A DNA stretch of 64,000 bases, taken from NCBI RefSeq assembly GCF_002742445.1, contig NZ_NJNQ01000008.1:1-64000 (forward strand), in the 5' to 3' direction. The notes below the pieces were generated by a model. It was not told the origin of the DNA. It worked only from the letters and a program-made list of their open reading frames with translations, and searched no databases. The position numbers and the translations under genes are program-made. This document shows positions 26,999 through 34,532 of this stretch, piece by piece. This stretch comes from Bifidobacterium sp. N4G05. Lineage in GTDB: Bacteria > Actinomycetota > Actinomycetes > Actinomycetales > Bifidobacteriaceae. Numbering within the stretch: the first letter of the stretch is position 1; the number at the start of each line of letters is the position of its first letter.

Positions 26999-28858
26999 AT
27001 GTCTTTTAGCAAAAAGATTATTGCGGGCGTTGCAGCTGTAGCAACTCTGGCTGCCTTGGCACCGGCAGTCGCAATGGCTGAAGGCGATGCCCCAGCCACT
27101 CAGCAGCAGACTCAGGCTGCTGACGCATTCATTACCGTAAACAGCAATGGCGGCACTTGGGCCGGCGGCGCCCGCGGCGACGCGTCGGCATCCGGCAAGG
27201 TCGGCGACAAGTTTGCGACTTTCGCGTCCCAACTTCCAACCATCTCTCGCGCCGGCTACACCTTCGCCGGCTACAGCAAAACCAAAGATGGAAGCTCCAT
27301 CATCTCCAACAACGCTGTCATTACCAAGAACTGGACGCAGTTGTGGGCCGCTTGGACCAAGAATGACGCCAAGCAGTTCAACGTGACTGTCAGCACGAAC
27401 GGTGGCACCATCGCCGACGGCGACCATAAGGGCGAAGCCGGAGACATCCAGGTATCTGCAGCACAGGACAGCGTGCTGGTAAACGCTCTGCCGCAGGTAC
27501 AGCTTGATGGTTACCTGTTTGCTGGATGGTCCTACGACAAGGACGGCAAGAGCCCGGTCGTCGCAACTGACTTCGTCTCCGCCGACACCAGGGTCTACGC
27601 CCAGTGGACCAAGCAGAAGCCGGTCGTTGACGCCAAGCAGTTCAACGTGACTGTCAGCACGAACGGTGGCACCATCGCCGACGGCGACCATAAGGGCGAA
27701 GCCGGAGACATCCAGGTATCTGCAGCACAGGACAGCGTGCTGGTAAACGCTCTGCCGCAGGTACAGCTTGATGGTTACCTGTTTGCTGGATGGTCCTACG
27801 ACAAGGACGGCAAGAGCCCGGTCGTCGCAACTGACTTCGTCTCCGCCGACACCAGGGTCTACGCCCAGTGGGTCAAGAAGGTTGAAGAAGCGCAGTTCTT
27901 CAACGTCAAGGTCAACTCCAACGGCGGCACTTTCATCGATGGCACCGATGCTGGATGCGCGGGCGACACCATGGTTTCCGTAAAGAAGGACAGCAGCCTG
28001 GTCTCCGCTCTGCCGCAGGTACAGCGTGATGGTTACCTGTTTGCTGGATGGTCCTACGACAAGGACGGCAAGAGCCCGGTCGTCGCAACTGACTTCGTCT
28101 CCGCCTACACCGAGGTCTACGCCCAGTGGACCAAGCAGAAGCCGGTCGTTGACGCCAAGCAGTTCAACGTGACTGTCAGCACGAACGGTGGCACCATCGC
28201 CGACGGCGACCATAAGGGCGAAGCCGGAGATATCCAGGTATCTGCAGCACAGGACAGCGTGCTGGTAAACGCTCTGCCGACTGTGACTCGCGAGGGCTAC
28301 ACCTTCGCCGGCTGGTCCTATGACAAGGACGGCAACAGCAAGGTCCTCGACACCGATTTCGTCTCCGCCAACACCTGGGTGTACGCCCAGTGGCAGGAAG
28401 TCACGAAGTTCAACGTGATCGCCAACACTAATGGTGGATATTTCGCCAATGGCACCACCGCGGGTGACGCCATGGTTGAAGCTGTCGAGGATGGCGCCAA
28501 CCTCGTTGACTCCTTGAAGGGCGAAGAATTCCCGTTCGTGCGTCCGGGCTACACCTTCGCCGGCTGGTCCTATGACAAGGACGGCAACAGCAAGGTCCTC
28601 GACACCGATTTCGTCTCCGCCAACACCTTCGTCTACGCACAGTGGACCAAGGCCGACGACTCCAAGAAGGATGACAGCAAGCCGGCCGACACCACCAAGA
28701 AGAATGACACCAAGGGCAACACCAAGAAGACCGTTGCCCAGAAGATCAAGAAGGCCGTTCTCGGCAACACCGGCGCTACCGTCGGCGGTGTTGCGGCGTT
28801 CGCCGTGCTTGCCCTGCTCGGCTTCGCTGGCATCACCGTGCTCCGCAAGCGCGCCTGA
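26999..28858 (+). CDS. Cell-wall protein with six InlB-type repeats
   Basis: Secreted surface protein of 619 residues. A signal peptide (MSFSKKIIAGVAAVATLAAL, cleavage near AMAEG) is followed by six repeats of about 75-88 residues of the InlB B-repeat / Listeria-Bacteroides type, each with N-x-NGGT-like start, GYxFAGWSYDKDG core and VYAQW end. A Lys/Asp/Thr linker follows, then LGNTGATVGG, a hydrophobic helix and LRKRA. That layout is a sortase signal, but the motif is LGNTG in place of LPxTG. Repeats 2 and 3 are nearly identical at DNA level. The ribosome site is AGAAAGGG. A hairpin at 28898 terminates it. Adhesion is the likely role by analogy only. Confidence 0.85.
   Translation: MSFSKKIIAGVAAVATLAALAPAVAMAEGDAPATQQQTQAADAFITVNSNGGTWAGGARGDASASGKVGDKFATFASQLPTISRAGYTFAGYSKTKDGSSIISNNAVITKNWTQLWAAWTKNDAKQFNVTVSTNGGTIADGDHKGEAGDIQVSAAQDSVLVNALPQVQLDGYLFAGWSYDKDGKSPVVATDFVSADTRVYAQWTKQKPVVDAKQFNVTVSTNGGTIADGDHKGEAGDIQVSAAQDSVLVNALPQVQLDGYLFAGWSYDKDGKSPVVATDFVSADTRVYAQWVKKVEEAQFFNVKVNSNGGTFIDGTDAGCAGDTMVSVKKDSSLVSALPQVQRDGYLFAGWSYDKDGKSPVVATDFVSAYTEVYAQWTKQKPVVDAKQFNVTVSTNGGTIADGDHKGEAGDIQVSAAQDSVLVNALPTVTREGYTFAGWSYDKDGNSKVLDTDFVSANTWVYAQWQEVTKFNVIANTNGGYFANGTTAGDAMVEAVEDGANLVDSLKGEEFPFVRPGYTFAGWSYDKDGNSKVLDTDFVSANTFVYAQWTKADDSKKDDSKPADTTKKNDTKGNTKKTVAQKIKKAVLGNTGATVGGVAAFAVLALLGFAGITVLRKRA
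27365..28380 (+). repeat. Near-identical DNA repeats inside the surface protein gene
   Basis: The unit starting GACGCCAAGCAGTTCAACGT begins at 27365, 27629 and 28151, steps of 264 and 522 (twice 261) bases. Units at 27365 and 27629 are identical over about 240 bases. The intervening unit (27890-28135) differs in its first half but is nearly identical in its second half, a mosaic that suggests recombination or gene conversion. Confidence 0.9.
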
Positions 28859-28897
28859 GTCTAACTCAGTCAAGGTGGCATTCGCCTGAAAGCGATT

Positions 28898-28950
28898 AAT
28901 TTGGGTCCGTGCAACGGCTCCTCTCTGGAGTACTTGCGCGGACCCAAATT
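28898..28950 (+). terminator. Terminator after the surface protein gene
   Basis: A stem of 12 bp (AATTTGGGTCCG with CGGACCCAAATT), extended by TGCAA/TTGCG, about 40 bases after the stop codon. The trailing T content is low. Confidence 0.7.
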
Positions 28951-29022
28951 GCCGTATTTAATGGCACGTTATGGCTTTATTGAACACACCCCGCAATAAG
29001 GTCACCGACATAGCTAAGGGTG

Positions 29023-29028
29023 TATAAG
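29023..29028 (+). promoter_or_regulatory. Possible -10 of the candidate RNA
   Basis: TATAAG lies about 7 bases before the first predicted base of the structured RNA. The -35 region at 17 bases (GTCACC) is a poor match. Confidence 0.3.
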
Positions 29029-29032
29029 ATAA

Positions 29033-29180
29033 GACTTGGCTGGCTGCCGGCGAGGGCTATACCTCAAACGCAGTTGATAGGTGAGGAAGAGCCTTCGAAA
29101 ACACTTCTTCACCCTGATGCGCTGCCCTAGCCAGCGACCAACCATCCACCCCTGGGAATCGTACGATTTCCAGGGGTTTC
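29033..29180 (+). ncRNA. Candidate structured RNA with terminator
   Basis: Nested pairings: outer GCTGGCT (29039-29045) with AGCCAGC (29129-29135), AGGGC (29053-29057) with GCCCT (29124-29128), and a 10-bp hairpin GGTGAGGAAG (29080) with CTTCTTCACC (29104). A 13-bp terminator-like hairpin follows at 29149-29176 with a 2-base loop and TTT. In both the 10-bp and 13-bp stems the only imperfect pair is G-U on the plus strand (A-C on the minus), which supports a plus-strand RNA. I cannot match it to a named family. Confidence 0.5.
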
Positions 29181-29580
29181 CTGCATTCAGCGGAAAACCG
29201 CCGAACCTCAGCATACCGTAGAGCAAATTCCCGCGAATATGCTCACAGCCCCCTCAGAATTTCCTGTCAGCCCAACAGTCCTTAAAACAGTAGGCAAATC
29301 GGAATCATCAAGGTTTTTCAACACGCCCACGCAAATTCGCGCTACGCATACTTATCATTTTAGGGGGGGGGGGTGACAACTGAGGTCATTTGCGGTATAT
29401 TACCGGCGTTTTACATATGAATAAACAGCTTTCGCGGTACTATCAGACAGGCATTGACGTCACCAAGTCACCCCTATATACACCCCTCTCCATAAAACAC
29501 GCACGACATGCGCTTGGACGCGAATTCCGTGGTTTGGGGTACACTAGACATATTCGAACAAACGTTCGTATTTTAGGGAA
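29181..29580. other. Gene-free stretch with an 11-G tract
   Basis: No convincing gene. A run of 11 G residues lies at 29363-29373, about 230 bases before the nrdH promoter elements. An open frame from 29390 to 29677 has no ribosome site, overlaps the NrdR boxes, and looks non-coding. Confidence 0.5.
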
Positions 29581-29594
29581 TTCCGGGGAATTCC

Positions 29595-29642
29595 CCACTA
29601 TATACAGTGAGGAAACTCACGACACACCACTACCTGTAGTGT
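29595..29642 (+). promoter_or_regulatory. Pair of NrdR boxes upstream of nrdH
   Basis: CCACTATATACAGTGA (29595-29610) matches the NrdR consensus ACACTATATATAGTGT at 13 of 16 bases. CCACTACCTGTAGTGT (29627-29642) matches at 12 of 16 and is part of a longer inverted repeat. Their centres are 32 bases apart, about three helical turns, the usual arrangement for NrdR repression of ribonucleotide reductase genes. Confidence 0.75.
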
Positions 29643-29742
29643 GTATGCTAGATAGTGGCTTGCGTAAGCGAGCATAACCGAAGAACGTGGCCGACACGGC
29701 TTTCGCAAACGACGGAAGCCATTTGCATAGGGAGGAAATCGA

Positions 29743-29979
29743 ATGACCGTGACCGTCTTCACCAATCCGAGCAACCCGCAATGCGAAGCCACCGAACAGG
29801 AGCTTGCAAAGCTGGGCGTGCGTTACGATACCGTTGACCTGACGAAGAACCCGTCCACCTTCGAACAGATCAAAAACGCTGGCTTCAAGCAGATTCCGGT
29901 AGTCATCTCACCAAACTCCTCGTGGAGCGGACACAGGCCAGATCTGATCCGCCAGCTCGCACAAAGCTTCGCCGCATAA
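29743..29979 (+). CDS. nrdH: NrdH-like glutaredoxin lacking the first redox cysteine
   Basis: Small thioredoxin-fold protein of 78 residues, like the NrdH redoxins that reduce class Ib ribonucleotide reductase. The fold is intact: MTVTVFTNPSNPQCEATEQE, YDTVDLTKNPSTFEQIKNAG, QIPVV and the NrdH signature WSGHRPDLIRQLA. The usual CxxC (often CVQC) reads NPQC, so only the second cysteine remains. GGGAGGAAATCG precedes the ATG. Two NrdR boxes lie upstream. nrdI, nrdE and nrdF do not follow; the next gene is on the opposite strand. It may be a paralogue working by a monothiol mechanism, or a decayed copy with its regulation still intact. Confidence 0.8.
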   Translation: MTVTVFTNPSNPQCEATEQELAKLGVRYDTVDLTKNPSTFEQIKNAGFKQIPVVISPNSSWSGHRPDLIRQLAQSFAA

Positions 29980-30140
29980 GCAAGTAGAAGTCGCAGTGCA
30001 CCGAGTCCGCGAAGGCAGTGCGGGCACAGGTCACATGCAGCCGCGCAGGGCGCGACCAACAGCGGACGTCACCATCCGCGTTCTTCCACGAAGCTTCGCC
30101 ATCTAGTCCATAAAGCAGTCATCCATAAAACAGTCAGACA

Positions 30141-31412
30141 CTACATGCGGCTGGCCGTGGACGGGTCGAGCGTCATGGTCTGGAACCGATTGGCCATGAA
30201 GTCGTCGTCGAAATACGTGGCGAAGAATTGCGAAACAGGCGAATTCTGCGCAATACCCGCCATACGCGAATACCAGGAATCCAGCGCCATCAACGTCATC
30301 ACACCGTCAACGAAAATCAGAGCGAAACACACCGCCGTCAACGTATAGCGAATCTTCCACGGAATACGCTGAATCATCGCAAGCAAATGCGGCAGAATCA
30401 GCTTCACCCACACCAAGCCGAGTATTCCCCAGAAAAACATGTATTTGCCGGATGTACGCCCATCAATCGACAGCCATTGACCCGTGTAATCCCACGCGCG
30501 AATACCGAACGCAACCTCCATGAACCAGCTAGTGAAATATTCGAACGCGCCGCCAATCACCGCGCTCGCGCAGAAAATCAGCATCCAATTCGACCGCCAC
30601 AAGTGGTTGAGCAACACCGTCAGAATCACCGCGCCAAAACCGTAGATAGGCGAGAACGGCCCCCACAAAAAACCGGCGCGATCCTGCCATACGCCGAACA
30701 GCACATAGTGGTACAGCGTCTCCACTACCAGACCAAACACGCAACCGACCACAAACAGCCAGAACAAGTTGAAGAAATCCAACGAAATGTAGCCCTTGCC
30801 AGTCAGATCACGGCCGGCCATACCCTTCGAAACAGCCGTCTCATACTCGCTGCGCGCATCCAAACGACGAAGCGCGAACCGCAAACGTCGTTCCTCGCGC
30901 AGCGACGGATCAGCCGTGATATGCAACGCAACCAATACGAGCAGCTGCACGGTCGGACTGATCAAATTCACGCCCAAACCCTGCAACGCCAACGACAATA
31001 GGCCTTCCGCAAGCGTGAGCGGAATCATCAAATACGTCCATTGCGCGATATGCCGACGCTTGTTGAGAATCAGCAGCACGCCGAAAATCGCAAGGCATGC
31101 GGTGGAGACCAGCAGCACTGCAGCATGAATAATCGACAGAATAGTGGTGAGATTCAGCGCGCCAAACGCCAGTTTGCCGGAAAGCGCGGCGTGGACTGCG
31201 TACAGGCAGGAAATCACGATGATCGGCAACGTCACCACGCCTTCGACCAGCATGACGATGCCGTAGATGCGTGCAATCAGCGGCAGTCTGCGATCAGCCG
31301 GATTGTCATCATCTTCTGCTGATTGCGATTGCGTAATAATGCCCGCTTCTTCGATGGCTGCGATTTTGGTTTCGTCGGCGATGGCCTCGCTCACATCTTC
31401 AATCTTGCTCAT
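30141..31412 (-). CDS. CmpB-like (putative ABC-transporter type IV) membrane protein
   Basis: Integral membrane protein of 423 residues. After a soluble acidic N-terminus (about 45 residues) come some four helices, a cytoplasmic loop (REERRLRFALRRLDARSEYE), and then the conserved block FWLFVVGCVFGLVVETLYHY, QDRAGFLWGPFSPIYGFGAV, NWMLIFCASAVIGGAFEYFT and AWDYTGQWLSIDGRTSGKYM. That block is the CmpB / putative ABC-transporter type IV domain common in Firmicutes and Actinobacteria. No transport partner is adjacent, and function is unknown. TAGGGAGGAC is the ribosome site. It is divergent from the pip operon over a 372-base region. Confidence 0.85.
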   Translation of the reverse strand: MSKIEDVSEAIADETKIAAIEEAGIITQSQSAEDDDNPADRRLPLIARIYGIVMLVEGVVTLPIIVISCLYAVHAALSGKLAFGALNLTTILSIIHAAVLLVSTACLAIFGVLLILNKRRHIAQWTYLMIPLTLAEGLLSLALQGLGVNLISPTVQLLVLVALHITADPSLREERRLRFALRRLDARSEYETAVSKGMAGRDLTGKGYISLDFFNLFWLFVVGCVFGLVVETLYHYVLFGVWQDRAGFLWGPFSPIYGFGAVILTVLLNHLWRSNWMLIFCASAVIGGAFEYFTSWFMEVAFGIRAWDYTGQWLSIDGRTSGKYMFFWGILGLVWVKLILPHLLAMIQRIPWKIRYTLTAVCFALIFVDGVMTLMALDSWYSRMAGIAQNSPVSQFFATYFDDDFMANRFQTMTLDPSTASRM

Positions 31413-31784
31413 GCTTGTTCGTCCTCCCTAGAACAACGCTACCAAAACCCAATCGCAGTGCGCTACACGAGATGATTGTTTGCGCGCAACGCGCACAACC
31501 TGCGATTTCTGTCTGCGCAAGTCACATGTCATCCCGCAATCACAAGATGTGCAGACAGCAGACTCGACGTGCACATACACAGAATGCAAGTTACGCGGTC
31601 GCCAACAGCAAGATTCACAGTCCTGCCGCGGTTTGTCGTGTTTATTTCAGTCATGGACGGAGCGCATTTACGCCTGTGCCCAAATTTGTCCGAGAGCGGG
31701 TATTACGATACGGGAGGCGTAGCGCTACGAATAACGTATCGCTACGTGCCAACACGGTCGAACATCCATTGGACTGGGGAGACA
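31413..31784. other. Divergent promoter region, CmpB-like gene and pip operon
   Basis: A 372-base gap. Apart from the large dyad at 31706-31741 no repeat or gene was seen. Promoter elements could not be placed with confidence. Confidence 0.4.
31706..31741. promoter_or_regulatory. Nested dyad operator of the pip-tetR operon
   Basis: An inner perfect 12-bp palindrome CGTAGCGCTACG (31718-31729) is flanked by CGATACG (31706-31712) and CGTATCG (31735-31741). Both dyads share the centre 31723.5, giving a 36-base operator with five-base gaps. It lies 44 bases before the first pip start. The operon ends with a TetR gene, the obvious candidate ligand. Confidence 0.7.
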
Positions 31785-34532
31785 ATGCGCAACGTACTGC
31801 AGATTCTGCGTCGCGACCTCAAACGACTCGTCACCGTACCTGCCGCTTGGGTCATCATGATCGGCATAACCATCATTCCGCCGCTGTACGCATGGTTCAA
31901 CATCTACGGATTCTGGAATCCGTATGGCAATACCCAAGGCATCAAAGTTGCCGTAGCCAACGTCGACAAAGGCACCGACAACGCCCTGCTCGGCAAAATG
32001 AACCTCGGCGACCAGATCGAAGACACGCTGAAAGACAACGACCAGCTTGGCTGGGAATTCATGGGCAAGGCCGAAGCGATGGAAGCGGTACAGTCCGGCG
32101 ACTGCTATGCGGCGATCATCATCCCCTCCGATTTCAGCGAGGATCTCGCCAACGTCGTGACCGACAGCAAGAACCGGCCGACGCTGGAATACTATGTCAA
32201 CGAAAAATCGAGCCCGATCTCCCCGAAAATCACCGATCAAGGCGCGACCACCGTCGACCGTACCGTCAACAACACCTTCGTCTCCACCGTCAGCGAAGTA
32301 CTCACTAAAGCCGTGAACTCCGCGAATGACACCATCAACGGCAAAACCAACTCCTTCGTCAACGAAACCACAGCAGAACTCGACAAAACCCAGAAGAACG
32401 TAAGCCTCATCCGCTCCACCATCGAAGATCTTGACGCACAGCTCGCCAACGTGCCGCAACAAACGCAATCCGCCCGTCAGGCAATGAACGACGTGCAGCT
32501 GGCCGCAGCAAGCGCAGGCAAGGGCCTGGCGAACACCGCCACCGCCATCAGCACCGCACAAAACGGCCTCAATACCTTCACTTCCAACGCCAACACCGCT
32601 TTGGAGAACGGTTCCGGTCTGATTTCGCAGGCCGCCAGCGACACCACCACCAGCATCAACAAGGTGACCACGGCCGTCTCTTCCGCAAGCGGCACCGCAC
32701 AGCAGGCCGTTAGCAACATGCAAAGCGTGACCGACAGCAACGCCCAGCTCATCGAGAAGCTCAAGAACGTCAGCGACAACGCGCAGTACCAAGACATCAT
32801 CAAGAAGCTCGAAGACACTAACAACACGGCCGCTGGCACGCTCAACGACCTCAAAACGTTGAGCGAGAACACACAATCCACGTCCGACAGCGTGTCCAAA
32901 CTCGCCACCGACTTCAACAACAGCACGCAAAATTCGCTGAAAAGCATGGGAGATGCCCGCAACACGTTGAATTCCGGTGCGCTCCCCCAGCTCAACTCCG
33001 GTCTGAGCTCGCTCGCCATGACCGCCGGCACACTGTCCGGCACCGTAACCAGCCAGACCACCGTGGTCAACCAGACCTCCGCCGTGCTCGACCAACTCGA
33101 CCAGGTGGCGAACGACACCCGTACCACGTTGCAGAACACCGACAAGCAGCTCGAGCAGGTGGAGAACAAACTCATCACCGTCAGCACCGATCTGAAAGCG
33201 CTCGGCAGCGTCGACATGCTGAAAAGCCTGACCGGCGGCAGCTCCCTCGACACGGAGAAAATCGCCTCGTTCATGCAGTCCCCCACCGTGATCGACACGA
33301 AGAACGTGTACCCGATAAACTCCTACGGTTCCGGCATGGCTCCGCTCATGACCAATCTGGCCCTGTGGGTGGGCGCGTTCGCCTTCGTGGTGATCTTCAA
33401 GGTAGAAGTCGACGATGAAGGCCTCGAAGGCCTCGACCTGACCGCTTCCGAAAAATATTTCGCCCGATACATGCTGCTCGGCATCATGGGCGCGGCCCAA
33501 GGCACGATCACCACCATCGGAGACCTGCTGCTTGGCGTGCAGACCGTGAACGCACCGCTGTTCGTACTTACCGGCGCCATCACATCGCTGGTATATCTGA
33601 GCATCACATTCGCACTATCGACCACGTTCATGCATATCGGCAAGGGATTGTGCGTCGCGTTGATTATCGTGCAGATTCCGGGCGCTTCCGGCCTGTATCC
33701 GATTGAGATGATGCCGAAATTCTTCCGCATGGTCTACCCGTTCGTGCCATTCAGTTATTCGATTGACGCGTTCCGCGAGACGATTGCCGGCTTCTACGAT
33801 GGGCATTGGCTCAAGTCGATTGGCACGCTGCTGCTGTTCGCCGTGGCCGCGTTCTTCATTGGACTTGCGATTCGACCGCTGCTGGTTAATCTCAACCGCC
33901 TGTTCGCCCGTCAGATCAAGGAAAGCGACATGATCATCGGCGAGGAAGTGCAGCTTCCGGAACGCGGATACAACGTATCCCAAGCCATTCAGGTGCTTGC
34001 CGACAAGGGCGGCTACCGTGAGGCGATCGAAGAACGCGCAAGCCGTTTCGCCGAACTGTATCCGAAGTTCAAGCGTGGCGCGCTCATCGCCGGTTTCATT
34101 GTGCCGGTGATTCTGGTGCTGATTTTCTCCTTCACCAACGGCGAGAAGAGCGTGGTGCTTGCCACCTGGATCATCTGGGTGCTGCTCATCATCGGATTCC
34201 TGATGGTCATCGAATATATGCGTTTCAGCCTGCAACGCCAGGTGGAACTCGGCAGCCTCAGTGACGAAGCGATTCGCGAACAGCTGGTGGAACGCCAAGC
34301 TGCAAGGCTGCGCCGCAAGAAGCGCGCGCAACAAATCAGGCGAGACAAGCTGATGCGCAAGGCACAACGAAGAAAACACGAAACCAAACAGGCGATCGCC
34401 AACGTCGCAAGCACCAGCCAAGCCGATGCCGACGGCATCGCAACACTGGTACAGGCCATGAACGCGACCGGCAACACCGGCACAGCAAACAACACCAATT
34501 CCAACGGTAACAGCGAAAGGAGCAACGCATGA
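31785..34532 (+). CDS. YhgE/Pip-domain membrane protein (first of pair)
   Basis: Large envelope protein of the phage-infection-protein / YhgE family, 915 residues. The start at 31785 (MRNVLQILRRDL) has ACTGGGGAGAC upstream; the longer frame to 31476 is not supported. One N-terminal helix (VIMIGITIIPPLYAWFNIYG) anchors a long extracellular region with heptad-like, Ser/Thr/Asn-rich segments. The C-terminus has a six-helix ABC-2-permease-like block starting MAPLMTNLALWVGAFAFVVI, and a further cytoplasmic basic tail. The gene overlaps the next pip by four bases (ATGA). Relatives act in phage adsorption, ESX-like secretion or membrane export; no specific role can be given here. Confidence 0.9.
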   Translation: MRNVLQILRRDLKRLVTVPAAWVIMIGITIIPPLYAWFNIYGFWNPYGNTQGIKVAVANVDKGTDNALLGKMNLGDQIEDTLKDNDQLGWEFMGKAEAMEAVQSGDCYAAIIIPSDFSEDLANVVTDSKNRPTLEYYVNEKSSPISPKITDQGATTVDRTVNNTFVSTVSEVLTKAVNSANDTINGKTNSFVNETTAELDKTQKNVSLIRSTIEDLDAQLANVPQQTQSARQAMNDVQLAAASAGKGLANTATAISTAQNGLNTFTSNANTALENGSGLISQAASDTTTSINKVTTAVSSASGTAQQAVSNMQSVTDSNAQLIEKLKNVSDNAQYQDIIKKLEDTNNTAAGTLNDLKTLSENTQSTSDSVSKLATDFNNSTQNSLKSMGDARNTLNSGALPQLNSGLSSLAMTAGTLSGTVTSQTTVVNQTSAVLDQLDQVANDTRTTLQNTDKQLEQVENKLITVSTDLKALGSVDMLKSLTGGSSLDTEKIASFMQSPTVIDTKNVYPINSYGSGMAPLMTNLALWVGAFAFVVIFKVEVDDEGLEGLDLTASEKYFARYMLLGIMGAAQGTITTIGDLLLGVQTVNAPLFVLTGAITSLVYLSITFALSTTFMHIGKGLCVALIIVQIPGASGLYPIEMMPKFFRMVYPFVPFSYSIDAFRETIAGFYDGHWLKSIGTLLLFAVAAFFIGLAIRPLLVNLNRLFARQIKESDMIIGEEVQLPERGYNVSQAIQVLADKGGYREAIEERASRFAELYPKFKRGALIAGFIVPVILVLIFSFTNGEKSVVLATWIIWVLLIIGFLMVIEYMRFSLQRQVELGSLSDEAIREQLVERQAARLRRKKRAQQIRRDKLMRKAQRRKHETKQAIANVASTSQADADGIATLVQAMNATGNTGTANNTNSNGNSERSNA

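Noticed and set aside
29033-29180. SRP RNA or 6S RNA
   Set aside because: The conserved SRP apical loop and the 6S central bubble arrangement are not recognisable; it is left as an unnamed candidate.
29014-29226. Leftward 70-codon open frame
   Set aside because: Lies on the strand opposite a structured RNA candidate; no ribosome site or domain.
29390-29677. Rightward 95-codon open frame before nrdH
   Set aside because: It overlaps the NrdR boxes, lacks a ribosome site and has no recognisable features.
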